A DNA stretch of 43,062 nucleotides from contig JAJECO010000015.1 of assembly GCA_022822005.1 (NCBI GenBank), positions 1 to 43,062 on the forward strand. The letters run 5' to 3'. Shown in pieces: positions 32,445 to 40,733 of the stretch. Origin of the DNA: Candidatus Poribacteria bacterium. Lineage in GTDB: Bacteria; Poribacteria; WGA-4E; PCPOR2b. The translations under genes and the position numbers were made by a program. The first letter of the stretch is position 1, and every line of letters begins with the position of its first letter. Below the pieces are notes generated by a model. The model was not told the origin of the DNA. It saw only the letters and a list, made by a program, of their open reading frames with translations, and searched no databases.

Positions 32445-32607
32445 CCTAAGTTGCTAGTTGTCAGACTTGCTCGGCTTGGATAGACATATCCAAGCCATCC
32501 TTATACGTATACAGTGGATTTGTCAATCCACTGCGAGCGGTGATGGTCTCTATTCAGTGTCCATTCTTCTGTTCCATGACATTTTTCATAAATAGCAACT
32601 TGCGTTA
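32445..32607 (-). repeat. MITE-like element with 70-nt double hairpin, copy 3
   Basis: The element is bounded by CCTAAGTTGCTAG on the left and TAGCAACTTGCGTTA on the right, an inverted pair. The double-hairpin core (32469-32538) is inverted relative to copies 1 and 2. The GGCTTGGATA stem is perfect; the other has one unpaired end base. It shares both termini with the copy at 38158-38325. Confidence 0.85.
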
Positions 32608-32771
32608 AATACAGTAAATCCTAAAAACAGATTAGGTATGGTAGGCGCTGTTTCCAACTGCGCCGATGCGGTTCGTCTTCTCCCCATCCCTACCGGGTTT
32701 GAGGGCAATGCAGTTCGGTTTGGAGTGTCTCATTAATTCTAAGATCTACTTTAGTTACTAAGGCGGTGATA

Positions 32772-33482
32772 ATGGAACCAACAGAATACAGACTGCGAAT
32801 CAAAGACCTTCCCGAAGACGAGCGACCGCTCGAAAGGCTTTACAAATATGGTCCGCAGGCGCTCAAAACATCGGAACTGATTGCGATTATTATTCGGACG
32901 GGAACGGGCACTGCAACGGCTGTTCAGGTTGCAGAACAGCTGCTTCAGAAATATAACGGCAACTTGAAGCGGTTGGCGGATAATAGCGAGCGGCAGATTG
33001 CGGACGGTATTAAGGGGTTGGGCACGGTGAAGGTGGGACAGATTAGGGCAGCTTTTGAGTTGGGCCGACGGATGGCGGCTTTTCTGGAAGAGAAACCACA
33101 AATTAGTTCGCCCAGCGATGTTGTGCATGTTGCGCGAATGGCGATGCCTTCGATGCGAGATCTGCGAAAGGAAGAGCTTCATGTTTTTTGCCTCGACACG
33201 AAGAACTATGTGACCAAGCATCGCCGCATCTTTGAAGGAAGCTTAAATGCGAGCATCATTCACTCCCGTGAAGTCTTCCGATTTGCAATAGAGGAAGCAG
33301 CAGCGTCGATTATTCTTGTGCACAACCATCCCTCCGGTGATCCCGCGCCCAGTCCGGAGGATATTCACGCGACGCGACAGTTGGTCAAGGCGGGAGAGTT
33401 GCTCGATATCCGTGTGACAGATCATGTTATTATCGGCGATGGTAGCTATATTAGTATGAGGGAAGAAGATATAATTAAGTGA
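32772..33482 (+). CDS. radC: RadC family JAB-domain protein
   Basis: This 236-aa protein of the RadC/UPF0758 family starts with a helix-hairpin-helix type region (LKTSELIAIIIRTGTG, ADGIKGLGTVKVGQI). A JAB/MPN metal site follows: His184 and His186 in VHNHPSGD and the downstream Ser-x-x-Asp (SPED). The family is common and often linked to mobile DNA or recombination, but its biochemical role is unsettled. The ATG at 32772 is preferred over GTG at 32766, with AAGG about 8 nt upstream. The DUF362 gene follows after 48 nt. Confidence 0.93.
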   Translation: MEPTEYRLRIKDLPEDERPLERLYKYGPQALKTSELIAIIIRTGTGTATAVQVAEQLLQKYNGNLKRLADNSERQIADGIKGLGTVKVGQIRAAFELGRRMAAFLEEKPQISSPSDVVHVARMAMPSMRDLRKEELHVFCLDTKNYVTKHRRIFEGSLNASIIHSREVFRFAIEEAAASIILVHNHPSGDPAPSPEDIHATRQLVKAGELLDIRVTDHVIIGDGSYISMREEDIIK

Positions 33483-33530
33483 CTTTGTATCACGGATGTC
33501 TACCATCTACAATCGAATAGGAGATTTAAT

Positions 33531-34742
33531 ATGTCCGAAGAGAAAGCGTATAAAGTTCGTGCGATTCATTGTAGTCATAAAGCCTCGCAGGAAGAAATCT
33601 ACGAAAGGCTTAAAACAATTACCTTACCGCTGACGCGTTCATGGGAAAAGATCGAAAAAGCCCGTAAAGTTGGTATCAAGGTGAACATGCAGATGCGTAC
33701 GGACAATATCCGTCGTATCGGCGGACGACGGCAGGAACTGGTTGACGATGATGTCCTTCGCGCATCGCTTCGTCTGTTGCGCGAGCGCACCGATGCGGAT
33801 ATCTTCGTGTTGGATACCAGCATGGTGCCAGCGGGAGAGCGCCCCGGTGATGATTTTAATATGCGCCCGATTTTTGAGGAGTTTGACATCCCTTATATCG
33901 AAGCCGGCGATCCTCCCTTTACGAAATACAAGGTTCCCGGCGGCGGTATTATGTTCTCTGAATACCAACTCTCCGCTTCGATCGGAGAAGCGGATGCTTT
34001 TGTCTCCATCGCTAAGATGAAGAACCACGCCTTTATGGGCATCACACTGTGTCTGAAAAATCTCTTTGGTTTGCCACCGATACCGCCTCATGGTCGAGTG
34101 AGGACCTACTTCCACCATGTGATTCGGTTGTCGTACGTCCTGCCCGACCTTGGTTTGATTACCCAACCTTGCCTCAATATCATCGACGGCTTGACGGGAC
34201 AAGCGAGACGGGAGTGGGGCGGAGAAGGACGTATCTGTGATGCGCTGATTGCCGGTGACCACGTAATCGCCACGGATGCCTGCGGCAGTTACCTAATGGG
34301 TACTGACCCGCGCCTCGATTGGCCCAATCCGCCATTCCGCCGTGATCGGAGTCCGGTTGCAGTGGCTGCGGAACACGGATTTGGGACTGTGAATCTGGAG
34401 GAGATCGACTTTGATATGGGAGAGCTACAGCCGCCCCTCGCCGAGTTTGACTCGGAGGAGACGGATCCCACCGAAAAAATCGCCAGTCTGCGTCAAACCG
34501 CGTCCCAGCAGGCGCTATTTTATCGGGAAAACCAAGATCGGTTGGTGAGTGGTCACGCTGGTTCCTATATCTATCTGCAAGATGGGGAAGTGATCTGGAG
34601 CGGTCCTCACCCGGATCAGGCGGGCGCTGTCCATCAGCTCAGCGGCGAGCGAAAGGATCAGGCGGTATGGCTCAAGCTGGTCGATCCGGAGGAGACGGAA
34701 GGGGAACGGATGCGTGTGTATGAGCGGATTTTAGCGGCGTAA
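33531..34742 (+). CDS. DUF362 domain-containing protein
   Basis: This 403-aa protein matches DUF362 by pattern: KVGIKVNMQ near the N terminus, DTSMVPAGERPG, then AFVSIAKMKNHAFMGITLCLKNLFGLPP and the C-terminal half DALIAGDHVIATDACGSYLMG. Members often stand alone or fused to ferredoxin modules; no cysteine-rich iron-sulfur motif is present here. Molecular function is unknown. GGAG precedes the ATG. It lies 48 nt downstream of radC on the same strand, but the pairing may be chance. A MITE follows. Confidence 0.85.
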   Translation: MSEEKAYKVRAIHCSHKASQEEIYERLKTITLPLTRSWEKIEKARKVGIKVNMQMRTDNIRRIGGRRQELVDDDVLRASLRLLRERTDADIFVLDTSMVPAGERPGDDFNMRPIFEEFDIPYIEAGDPPFTKYKVPGGGIMFSEYQLSASIGEADAFVSIAKMKNHAFMGITLCLKNLFGLPPIPPHGRVRTYFHHVIRLSYVLPDLGLITQPCLNIIDGLTGQARREWGGEGRICDALIAGDHVIATDACGSYLMGTDPRLDWPNPPFRRDRSPVAVAAEHGFGTVNLEEIDFDMGELQPPLAEFDSEETDPTEKIASLRQTASQQALFYRENQDRLVSGHAGSYIYLQDGEVIWSGPHPDQAGAVHQLSGERKDQAVWLKLVDPEETEGERMRVYERILAA

Positions 34743-34772
34743 ACACTCTTGATATCTGTGTGTAAGTCGGTG

Positions 34773-35002
34773 TAGGTTGGGTTGAACGGTTAAAAGCGAA
34801 TTTTTATCAAGGACAATAGAACTTCCGCTTTTTAACAACACTGTTTTATAGATGGATACAGTGAAACCCAACACTTCAGTTGATGCGCTGATTATTAAAC
34901 GTTGGGTTTCACTATATTTGCAAGATTTCAAACAGAATTGAACATCGAAATCCCAAGTGTAATGCTTGGTATTTTTCATCGATTCCGTTCAACCCAACCT
35001 AC
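34773..35002. repeat. MITE with perfect 18-bp terminal inverted repeats, 230 bp
   Basis: GTAGGTTGGGTTGAACGG at 34773-34790 is matched exactly in inverse at 34985-35002. A second inverted pair, AGTGAAACCCAAC (34860-34872) and GTTGGGTTTCACT (34901-34913), lies inside. No transposase ORF is present, so this is a non-autonomous element. It fills most of the 327-nt gap between the DUF362 and sulfatase genes; nothing else was seen there. Confidence 0.92.
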
Positions 35003-35069
35003 GTGTTACTAACCGTCGAGGCGATCATCCTGATACATCGGGATGCCACTAGATTATATAAGGAATAGT

Positions 35070-36491
35070 ATGTCTCAGCAAAAACCCCATGTGCTGCTGC
35101 TAATCAATGACGAACATCGTCCGGACGTGTTACCCGTCGAAGGCGACCAGCAGGTTCGCACGCCCACGTTGGACAGGTTTATCAACGAGGGAACCTACTT
35201 TCGCAATGCGTACACGCCCTCGCCTATCTGTGTGCCCGCACGGCAGAGTTTTATCTCCGGACTCTATCCACGTAACTGTGGGAGTCTCAACTTCGGGGAT
35301 CCGATGCCTACCGAGGTACGAACCATTCCGGGGCATCTGGGCAACTACGGCTATTACTCGTGTGCGGCGGGGAAGATGCACTTCGTCGGCAAAGATGTGA
35401 TGCACGGTTGGCGGGAGCGGGTTGGTCGGGACATTGTGGGTGATAACGGCTATCCTTACCCAGCCGTTGATAATAAACATACCGCCCAATTTCAGCGAGA
35501 GCCGGGCACCGGTTCTAAGCAGAACAAGGTCATCCAAGAGATTCGCGATGCCCAGCCCGGAATGGGGTATTGGATGCTCCACGACCGGTACGCCGTAGAT
35601 GGCGCGTTGCTGTTCCTTGAGGAGTATTTTGTCGACGCCTCCTACGATCGGTACACGCCGAATCCGCTGTGCATGGCGGTGAGCCTCTGGTGCCCGCACT
35701 ATCCGTATCAATGTCCACTCGACCTATTCACCTATTACATGCAGCGTATCGAGCCGATCATTGAGGCGCCGAACGATAAATTTGAGTGCAGCGATTTCTT
35801 CAGGGTCCGCTTTGGTGAGGATGTGACCCACCGTCAGGCGCACCGTGCCACCGCCGCTTACTACGGCATGATCGACTGGATGGACCAGCAGTTTGGTCGT
35901 GTAATCGAAAAGTTGGAACACCTCAACGTCCTCGACGATTTCATCATTGTATTTCTCTCGGACCACGGCGAGATGCTCGGCACGAAAGGGTTGTGGGAGA
36001 AACAGAGTTTCTTTGACGCGTCTGCACGCGTGCCGTTTTCTATCTGGAATCCGAAGCGATTTGGACGGGAGCCACAGGTGATTGAACAGAATGTATCGTT
36101 GGTAGACCTGTTTCCGACGCTATGCGATCTGGTTGACATCCCTGCTCCGGATGAACTTGATGGTCGCTCGTTAGTACCGCTCATCGAAGGTCGCGCTGAT
36201 GATTGGCACAATACAGCCTACAGCGAACTCTGGCGCGTTCATAATGGTCCGTCTGTTATGATCAAGCAGGATGACCTGAAGTATTTTCGATTCGATAACG
36301 GTGCCGGTTGGCCCGAACAGTTGTTCGATTTGTCAAACGATCCCGATGAATGCGACAATCTGATTGACAACCCCGCCTATGCCGAAGGGCTTGCACGGTT
36401 ACGCGGTAAAGTGGATGCATTGCCTCCACCACGACGCAAGGATGCGGCCAATCGCTTTATTGATCCGTATCGTCCAATGGATGGCGGTTAA
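35070..36491 (+). CDS. Sulfatase (type I, formylglycine-dependent)
   Basis: This 473-aa enzyme is predicted to hydrolyse sulfate esters. The activation motif CVPAR places Cys54 as the residue converted to formylglycine. Metal ligands are likely in NDEHRPD (N terminus) and FLSDHGEMLG. Other family blocks are GLYPRNCGSL and LGTKGLWEKQSFFDASARVPF. There is no signal peptide from this start, which suggests a cytoplasmic enzyme, unlike many polysaccharide sulfatases. The ATG at 35070 is preferred over 35043 because AAGGA lies 5 nt upstream. No sulfatase-maturating enzyme is in the window. The substrate is unknown. Confidence 0.93.
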   Translation: MSQQKPHVLLLINDEHRPDVLPVEGDQQVRTPTLDRFINEGTYFRNAYTPSPICVPARQSFISGLYPRNCGSLNFGDPMPTEVRTIPGHLGNYGYYSCAAGKMHFVGKDVMHGWRERVGRDIVGDNGYPYPAVDNKHTAQFQREPGTGSKQNKVIQEIRDAQPGMGYWMLHDRYAVDGALLFLEEYFVDASYDRYTPNPLCMAVSLWCPHYPYQCPLDLFTYYMQRIEPIIEAPNDKFECSDFFRVRFGEDVTHRQAHRATAAYYGMIDWMDQQFGRVIEKLEHLNVLDDFIIVFLSDHGEMLGTKGLWEKQSFFDASARVPFSIWNPKRFGREPQVIEQNVSLVDLFPTLCDLVDIPAPDELDGRSLVPLIEGRADDWHNTAYSELWRVHNGPSVMIKQDDLKYFRFDNGAGWPEQLFDLSNDPDECDNLIDNPAYAEGLARLRGKVDALPPPRRKDAANRFIDPYRPMDGG

Positions 36492-36613
36492 TTTCAACTG
36501 TAGCAGGACTTATGCAGCCAGCCGTAGGCGGGGCATCTTGCCCCGCCGTAGCCTCAACCGGAAGATCGAGCTACGGGAGAATTAAATGACCCTAAGGTTG
36601 ATTTCAACTGTAG
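36491..36613. repeat. Partial MITE flanked by 13-bp direct repeats
   Basis: ATTTCAACTGTAG occurs at 36491-36503 and again at 36601-36613. Between them is AGGACTTATGCA (36505-36516), a left end of the TAGGACTTACGCA family, followed by the GCGGGGCA/TGCCCCGC hairpin. The right terminus of the family is missing. The arrangement could be a decayed insertion with its direct repeats, though they are longer than usual target duplications. Confidence 0.55.
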
Positions 36614-36629
36614 ACGAAAATGGAGTCAA

Positions 36630-37463
36630 ATGATGGAATTTAGGCAGAGATGCTCATGTATGGGAATTGGTTTCTTGTTTGTGGTGCTTTATACAGTTTT
36701 TGTCCTGAGCTATGAGGGACGTAGCGAGGCGGAGGAAGCGAAAACGGCACCGGCAAGTGAGACCTCCGTAAAGCCGAAAGAATTTACCTTTGAACTGGTC
36801 GAAAGTATAAAGTTCGCCGATGGTACTGAAGTAAAGTCCATCACCAAAGCGGATATTGAAACCCTTCGAGATCTGCCCATTGATATGGGGGGGAACAAAA
36901 CGGACGGCGTAACACTAACGAAGCGCAGAAACGACAAAATCCATGTGCGTACGTGTAGGGAATATGATGCTGCACTTGAGGCTGGTTACTATCCCTCCTC
37001 AACTTACGACATCTCAATGGCATCATGGTTCAAATATCCATGCGGAACCCTTAACTTACTTGAGAGAGCAACAATTCCACAACGAAGCTTTCTCCCAACC
37101 GCCAAAAAGGGGATATTCGATCTAAAATTGATTCCCCTTTCGTTATTTCCTGTCGTGACCGATTTTGAGCAGGCATACGGATATAACATTGAGAATTTGA
37201 CATATCAAGATCAGGTGGAGAAGGGGCTACTCGAGGTGACGGACAAAGGTCAAAACTGGTTCAGCTGCGAGGACGATGGGCTGCGTCAACATTTGACTGA
37301 AGTGGCACGCGCTGACTTTAATAGCGACGGCATCGAAGACCTCCTGCTCTCCGAGGCGGTCCATGCCACACAGGGTACATACCGTACCTACGATCTTATC
37401 ATTTTGACTCGGAATTCAACGGAGGACAAGTTTGAAAAGGTGGAACCGGATGATTCCAAATGA
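36630..37463 (+). CDS. Unrecognised exported protein with calcium-loop-like motif
   Basis: I do not recognise a family for this 277-aa protein. Residues 9-28 (CMGIGFLFVVLYTVFVLSY) form a signal anchor or signal peptide, so the remainder is probably periplasmic. An early mature segment is lysine/threonine/glutamate rich. Near the C terminus DFNSDGIEDLLL resembles the Asp-x-Asp/Asn-x-Asp-Gly calcium loop of FG-GAP or dockerin-like repeats, but only once. Cysteines at CREYD, YPCGTL and FSCEDD could form disulfides. Two adjacent ATGs (36630 and 36633) are possible starts; GGAG lies just before them. A membrane/coiled-coil protein follows. Confidence 0.75.
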   Translation: MMEFRQRCSCMGIGFLFVVLYTVFVLSYEGRSEAEEAKTAPASETSVKPKEFTFELVESIKFADGTEVKSITKADIETLRDLPIDMGGNKTDGVTLTKRRNDKIHVRTCREYDAALEAGYYPSSTYDISMASWFKYPCGTLNLLERATIPQRSFLPTAKKGIFDLKLIPLSLFPVVTDFEQAYGYNIENLTYQDQVEKGLLEVTDKGQNWFSCEDDGLRQHLTEVARADFNSDGIEDLLLSEAVHATQGTYRTYDLIILTRNSTEDKFEKVEPDDSK

Positions 37464-37578
37464 CCGGATGAGACTAAGGGGGGTTGAAGGTTATAGCATC
37501 GTATATTGGGTTTATAGTGAATTATAGAAATAAATGGACACTTATCAATAGCTCCGCCCTTTGAGAAGTTGCCAAAGT

Positions 37579-37633
37579 CCCCCTGACAAGTGGTACATCC
37601 CGATTTATCGGGGGCGGGATTTAGGGGGTTAGG
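37579..37633. repeat. CCCCCTGACAAG / TTAGGGGG repeat
   Basis: A CCCCCTGACAAG start and a GGGATTTAGGGGGTTAGG end match the block at 13493-13554, with a different hairpin (CCCGATTTATCGGG) between them. It lies in the 234-nt gap between two genes. No function is assigned. Confidence 0.6.
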
Positions 37634-37697
37634 TGTACATCGAAGGTGTATAAGTAATTCTAAAATATACCATAATTGGAGGCGAGGAGGATAGCAC

Positions 37698-38114
37698 ATG
37701 AGGGGACGAAGTTCCACCCTACAGATGGTTGGCTTCACCCTCGTGCTACTCTTCGCCGTGGGGCTGCTGTTGACGGGGCTCGGTGTGTTCGGTGTTCCGA
37801 GCGCAAACGACTTGCGAGATTGGGATAAGTACTATGAAAAACGTGATACGCTTGAGGCGGAATGGGATAAATTGATCTGGGAATCCAAAAAACTGCGTCG
37901 AGAACTTGAGCCGTTTATATCCCGTTACGTTGATAATTCTAACAGTTCTGTTGAAACACCAGAGGAAAGAGCCGCCTTGATGGGGCTATTAGACAAACTG
38001 GAAGCACAACAGTCCAGATTCAAGGCTTTGCAGCGAAAATCTGATAAATTGGATCGACAATATCCTCCTGAACTCGTTTCCAAATACGCGCCCCATCCCA
38101 GCTACGATCGTTAG
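37698..38114 (+). CDS. Small membrane-anchored coiled-coil protein
   Basis: I do not recognise a family for this 138-aa protein. One transmembrane segment (about residues 11-31, VGFTLVLLFAVGLLLTGLGVF-like) is followed by a mostly helical, charged region with heptad-like spacing (DKYYEKRDTLEAEWDKLIW, then LLDKLEAQQSRFKALQRKSD), probably a coiled coil outside the membrane. A short serine/asparagine turn divides two helices. GGCGAGG lies about 10 nt before the ATG. It may interact with the exported protein encoded upstream, but this rests only on adjacency. Confidence 0.72.
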   Translation: MRGRSSTLQMVGFTLVLLFAVGLLLTGLGVFGVPSANDLRDWDKYYEKRDTLEAEWDKLIWESKKLRRELEPFISRYVDNSNSSVETPEERAALMGLLDKLEAQQSRFKALQRKSDKLDRQYPPELVSKYAPHPSYDR

Positions 38115-38157
38115 TGACCGTTGGATATAGGTGCGCAATGAATTGCGCTACTATTTA

Positions 38158-38325
38158 CCTAAGTTGCTAGTTGTCCAGTCTGCTCGGCTTGGATAGACAT
38201 ATCCAAGCCATATTCGTATATGTGCAGTGGATTTGTCAATCCACTGCGAGCCGTGAGGCGCCCAATTCAGTTCAGTTCCTATTTTCCCGTTTCGTGACAT
38301 TTCACATCACTAGCAACTTGCGTTA
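38158..38325 (-). repeat. MITE-like element with 70-nt double hairpin, copy 4
   Basis: Termini CCTAAGTTGCTAG and TAGCAACTTGCGTTA match copy 3. The core is at 38182-38251 with both 10-bp stems perfect, loops GACA and TGTC, and the outer GCTC/GAGC pair. Another hairpin, GCGCAAT/ATTGCGC, lies just to the left near 38133. The element takes up half of the 329-nt gap before the Gfo/Idh/MocA gene; no promoter was clear in the rest. Confidence 0.88.
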
Positions 38326-38443
38326 CTATTTTACTTGAACCAAAAATAATAACTGTGATTTTGGGCAGCGACGGAGAGATTGACATGTTTTTCCCGTCCC
38401 ATTTCTCGCATATATTCAAAACTAAACATACTGAGGTGTAATT

Positions 38444-39463
38444 ATGTCGAATTATTCAAAGACTTACCGTGTAGGGCTCGTTGGGAGCGGTGGCATTGCA
38501 CGGGCGCACGGCACCGCCTGTCAAGCACTCGACGGTGCTGACCTTTCCGCTATCTGCGACGTTTCGCAGGACGCATTAGATAATTATGGCGAACAGTTTG
38601 GCGTTCCGAACCGATACCTCGACTTAGACGATATGCTTGAGGACGCAAACTTGGATATCGCCATCCTCTGTAACTGGGGCGCAGTCCACGCTGAAACCGG
38701 GATTCAGATTGCCAAATCACGGAAGGTACGAGCCATCCTGTGCGAAAAACCGTTCACCAACAATGCGGCTGAGGCAAGAGAGATGGTCGCTGCGGCGCAA
38801 GAGAACGGTATCCTTCTCGCGGAAGCGTTCAAGTTCCGCCATCATCCGATGCACCTCAAAGCGAAGGAGTTGGCGGATGCGGGCGCGATTGGCGATGTGC
38901 TGACCATTCGCAGCACGTTCTGTTCAGGCGGCAGCGGTGCCGGTCCTGAAACGCGGAAGCCGGAGAACAATTGGCGCTTTAACAAGGCAAAGGGCGGCGG
39001 TAGTGTCTACGACCTCGCCTGTTATTGCATCCATCAGGCGCGGTTTATGTTTGGTGCCGATCCGGTTCGAGTCTTTGCTTCTTCACAGCCGGGCTTAGAG
39101 GTTGATGACGCTATGTACATCCTGCTCGTCTTTCCGAACGACCGTACGGCTCAGATTTCTGTTGGGTTCAATACGGCGACCGCGCAGTACGTTGAGATCT
39201 GTGGGAGCGGGGGAATGCTCCGAATCGAAATCGCTTGGAACAACGAAAATCGGTCTGTAGATCTGGAACACCGAACCCCTGATGGAACGGAGTTCATCAA
39301 CTTCGAGCCGATCCATCAATTCACGAATCAGCTCGCGCATCTGTGTGACTGCCTTGAAACGGGACAGCCGCACCGAATACCGCCGGAGAACAGCATCAAC
39401 CAGATGCGGACGATTGATGCGATCTTCGAATCAGCGGCGACGGGCAAGGTAGTAGAGATGTAA
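38444..39463 (+). CDS. Gfo/Idh/MocA family oxidoreductase
   Basis: This 339-aa protein is the third member of its family in the window. The Rossmann turn is GLVGSGGIARAHG, the EKP motif is at Glu101-Pro103 (ILCEKPFTN), followed by EAFKFRHHP and KGGGSVYDLACYCIHQ in the substrate domain. It is more like classical sugar dehydrogenases with an HxxHP-type loop than the two upstream paralogues. GAGGTG precedes the ATG. The amidohydrolase starts 16 nt after its stop, so the two are almost certainly co-transcribed. Substrate not predictable. Confidence 0.93.
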   Translation: MSNYSKTYRVGLVGSGGIARAHGTACQALDGADLSAICDVSQDALDNYGEQFGVPNRYLDLDDMLEDANLDIAILCNWGAVHAETGIQIAKSRKVRAILCEKPFTNNAAEAREMVAAAQENGILLAEAFKFRHHPMHLKAKELADAGAIGDVLTIRSTFCSGGSGAGPETRKPENNWRFNKAKGGGSVYDLACYCIHQARFMFGADPVRVFASSQPGLEVDDAMYILLVFPNDRTAQISVGFNTATAQYVEICGSGGMLRIEIAWNNENRSVDLEHRTPDGTEFINFEPIHQFTNQLAHLCDCLETGQPHRIPPENSINQMRTIDAIFESAATGKVVEM

Positions 39464-39479
39464 AAGGGAGTGCATAAAA

Positions 39480-40577
39480 ATGGAAGAGACGAAGACATTT
39501 AAGGGAGACGAGGTGGGACGAACCCGGCGGAGATTCCCGGTTATCGATTGTGATATACATAATACCCTGTCTTCAGAGACGGTGTTGTATCCGTATCTCT
39601 CTGAGCGTTGGCGTCGGCATCATCAGATGCTGGGGGCGCCCGATCGTGTGGGTGGGTATGTACCGCGCGGTATGCCCTACGGCGCGCGTTACGATGCTTG
39701 GACCCCCTCCGGTCATCGTCCGGGCTCAGATTTAAACTTTCTTCAGGAACAATTGCTCGATCTGTGGGACATTGAGTACGGCATCCTGAACTGCTTGACC
39801 CCTGTTTGTGAGATGCCCAATCTGGAGTACGCTGCGGCATTTGCACAGGCGGTCAACGATTGGCAGATCGAGAACTGGCTGGATCCAGACCCGAGGCTGC
39901 GGGCGTCGATGATCGTCGTCTGTGACGATGGTAAGTTCGCATCGGAGGAGATTAATCGGCTCGCCAAAGATTCGAGATTCGTCCAAATATTGCTGCTCGC
40001 CCGCACAATGGAACCGTTGGGACGCCGTAAATACTGGGGGGTGTACGAAGCCGCCGTGAGCCATGATCTGCCGATTGGGATTCACTTCACCGGGGTTGGT
40101 GTGGGTCCAATTACCGCTGTCGGTAAACCCTCTCACTACATCGAAGATCACACTGGTATGACGCAGGCGTTTCAGACGCAGGTGACCAGTCTGGTTTGCG
40201 AGGGGGTTTTCGAGCATTTTCCCACGCTCAAGGTTGCCCTGATTGAGGGCGGTTTTGCGTGGCTACCGCCGCTGATGTGGCGGCTTGATCGTGCGTGGAA
40301 GAAGCTACGCGATGAGGTGCCTTACCTCAAGCGGTTGCCTTCGGAGTATATCCGTGACCATTTCTGGATGACGACACAGCCGATCGAGGAACCGCCCAAA
40401 CCGGAATACTTTCAGCAGCTGCTTCAACATATCAATGCGGATGAGAGGCTGATGTTTGCTACCGATTATCCCCATTGGGACTTTGATTCTCCCGATCGGA
40501 CCCTTCCGACGAATCTCGCTCCAAAGTTGAAGCGGAATATCATGGCAGAGAACGCTCGTGCGTTCTATCAACTTTAG
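39480..40577 (+). CDS. Amidohydrolase family protein (Amidohydro_2 / ACMSD-like)
   Basis: This 365-aa metal-dependent TIM-barrel enzyme is predicted to be a hydrolase or decarboxylase. The first ligand motif reads VIDCDIHN (Asp-x-His form). A barrel histidine is in IGIHFTGVG, another region is LIEGGFAWLPPLMWRLD, and the last-strand aspartate is in LMFATDYPHWDFD. These are the features of the amidohydrolase_2 group, which includes ACMSD-like decarboxylases. The start is close behind the oxidoreductase, suggesting consecutive steps on one aromatic or sugar-acid substrate; the reaction is not fixed by the sequence. Confidence 0.9.
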   Translation: MEETKTFKGDEVGRTRRRFPVIDCDIHNTLSSETVLYPYLSERWRRHHQMLGAPDRVGGYVPRGMPYGARYDAWTPSGHRPGSDLNFLQEQLLDLWDIEYGILNCLTPVCEMPNLEYAAAFAQAVNDWQIENWLDPDPRLRASMIVVCDDGKFASEEINRLAKDSRFVQILLLARTMEPLGRRKYWGVYEAAVSHDLPIGIHFTGVGVGPITAVGKPSHYIEDHTGMTQAFQTQVTSLVCEGVFEHFPTLKVALIEGGFAWLPPLMWRLDRAWKKLRDEVPYLKRLPSEYIRDHFWMTTQPIEEPPKPEYFQQLLQHINADERLMFATDYPHWDFDSPDRTLPTNLAPKLKRNIMAENARAFYQL

Positions 40578-40608
40578 AGGTAATAACGGTGCACTCAACG
40601 GCTTATAT

Positions 40609-40729
40609 TAACGCAAGTTGCTAGGGGGCGTGTCGACATTTTACAAATGGAATGGAGATCTCCGTTCCCTACGAAATATAAGAGGTTCCATGCCCTGCTT
40701 CGTAGGGAACAACAATCGTTGTTCCCTAC
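40609..40729. repeat. Cluster of palindromes and a solitary MITE end next to the integrase
   Basis: TAACGCAAGTTGCTAG (40609-40624) equals one terminus of the double-hairpin elements at 32.5 and 38.2 kb. It is followed by the palindrome GGAATGGAGATCTCCGTTCC (40649-40668, one mismatch) and a 28-bp palindrome with GTAGGGAACAAC arms (40702-40729) related to 2549-2576. The last ends 4 nt beyond the integrase stop codon. No T-run follows on either strand. Confidence 0.7.
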
Positions 40730-40733
40730 AGTG

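Larger units (their letters stand above)
31948..32771. other. 824-nt intergenic region between divergent arc and radC genes
   Basis: No convincing gene lies here. It holds a candidate minus-strand promoter for the proteasome cluster (32256-32284), a candidate plus-strand promoter (32369-32397), and one MITE-like element with the double hairpin (32445-32607). The roughly 300-nt leader of the proteasome transcript contains a hairpin-forming pair GGGAAA/TTTCCC near 32018-32040. The stretch 32610-32760 showed no feature. Confidence 0.7.

Noticed and set aside
38366-38420. A promoter for the third Gfo/Idh/MocA gene (TTGACA with TATATT).
   Set aside because: The two hexamers are about 25 nt apart, too far for a sigma-70 promoter.
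40702-40729. Intrinsic terminator directly behind the integrase stop codon.
   Set aside because: The hairpin is perfect but no T-run follows it on the minus strand, and the sequence is a dispersed palindrome found at 2549-2576 as well.
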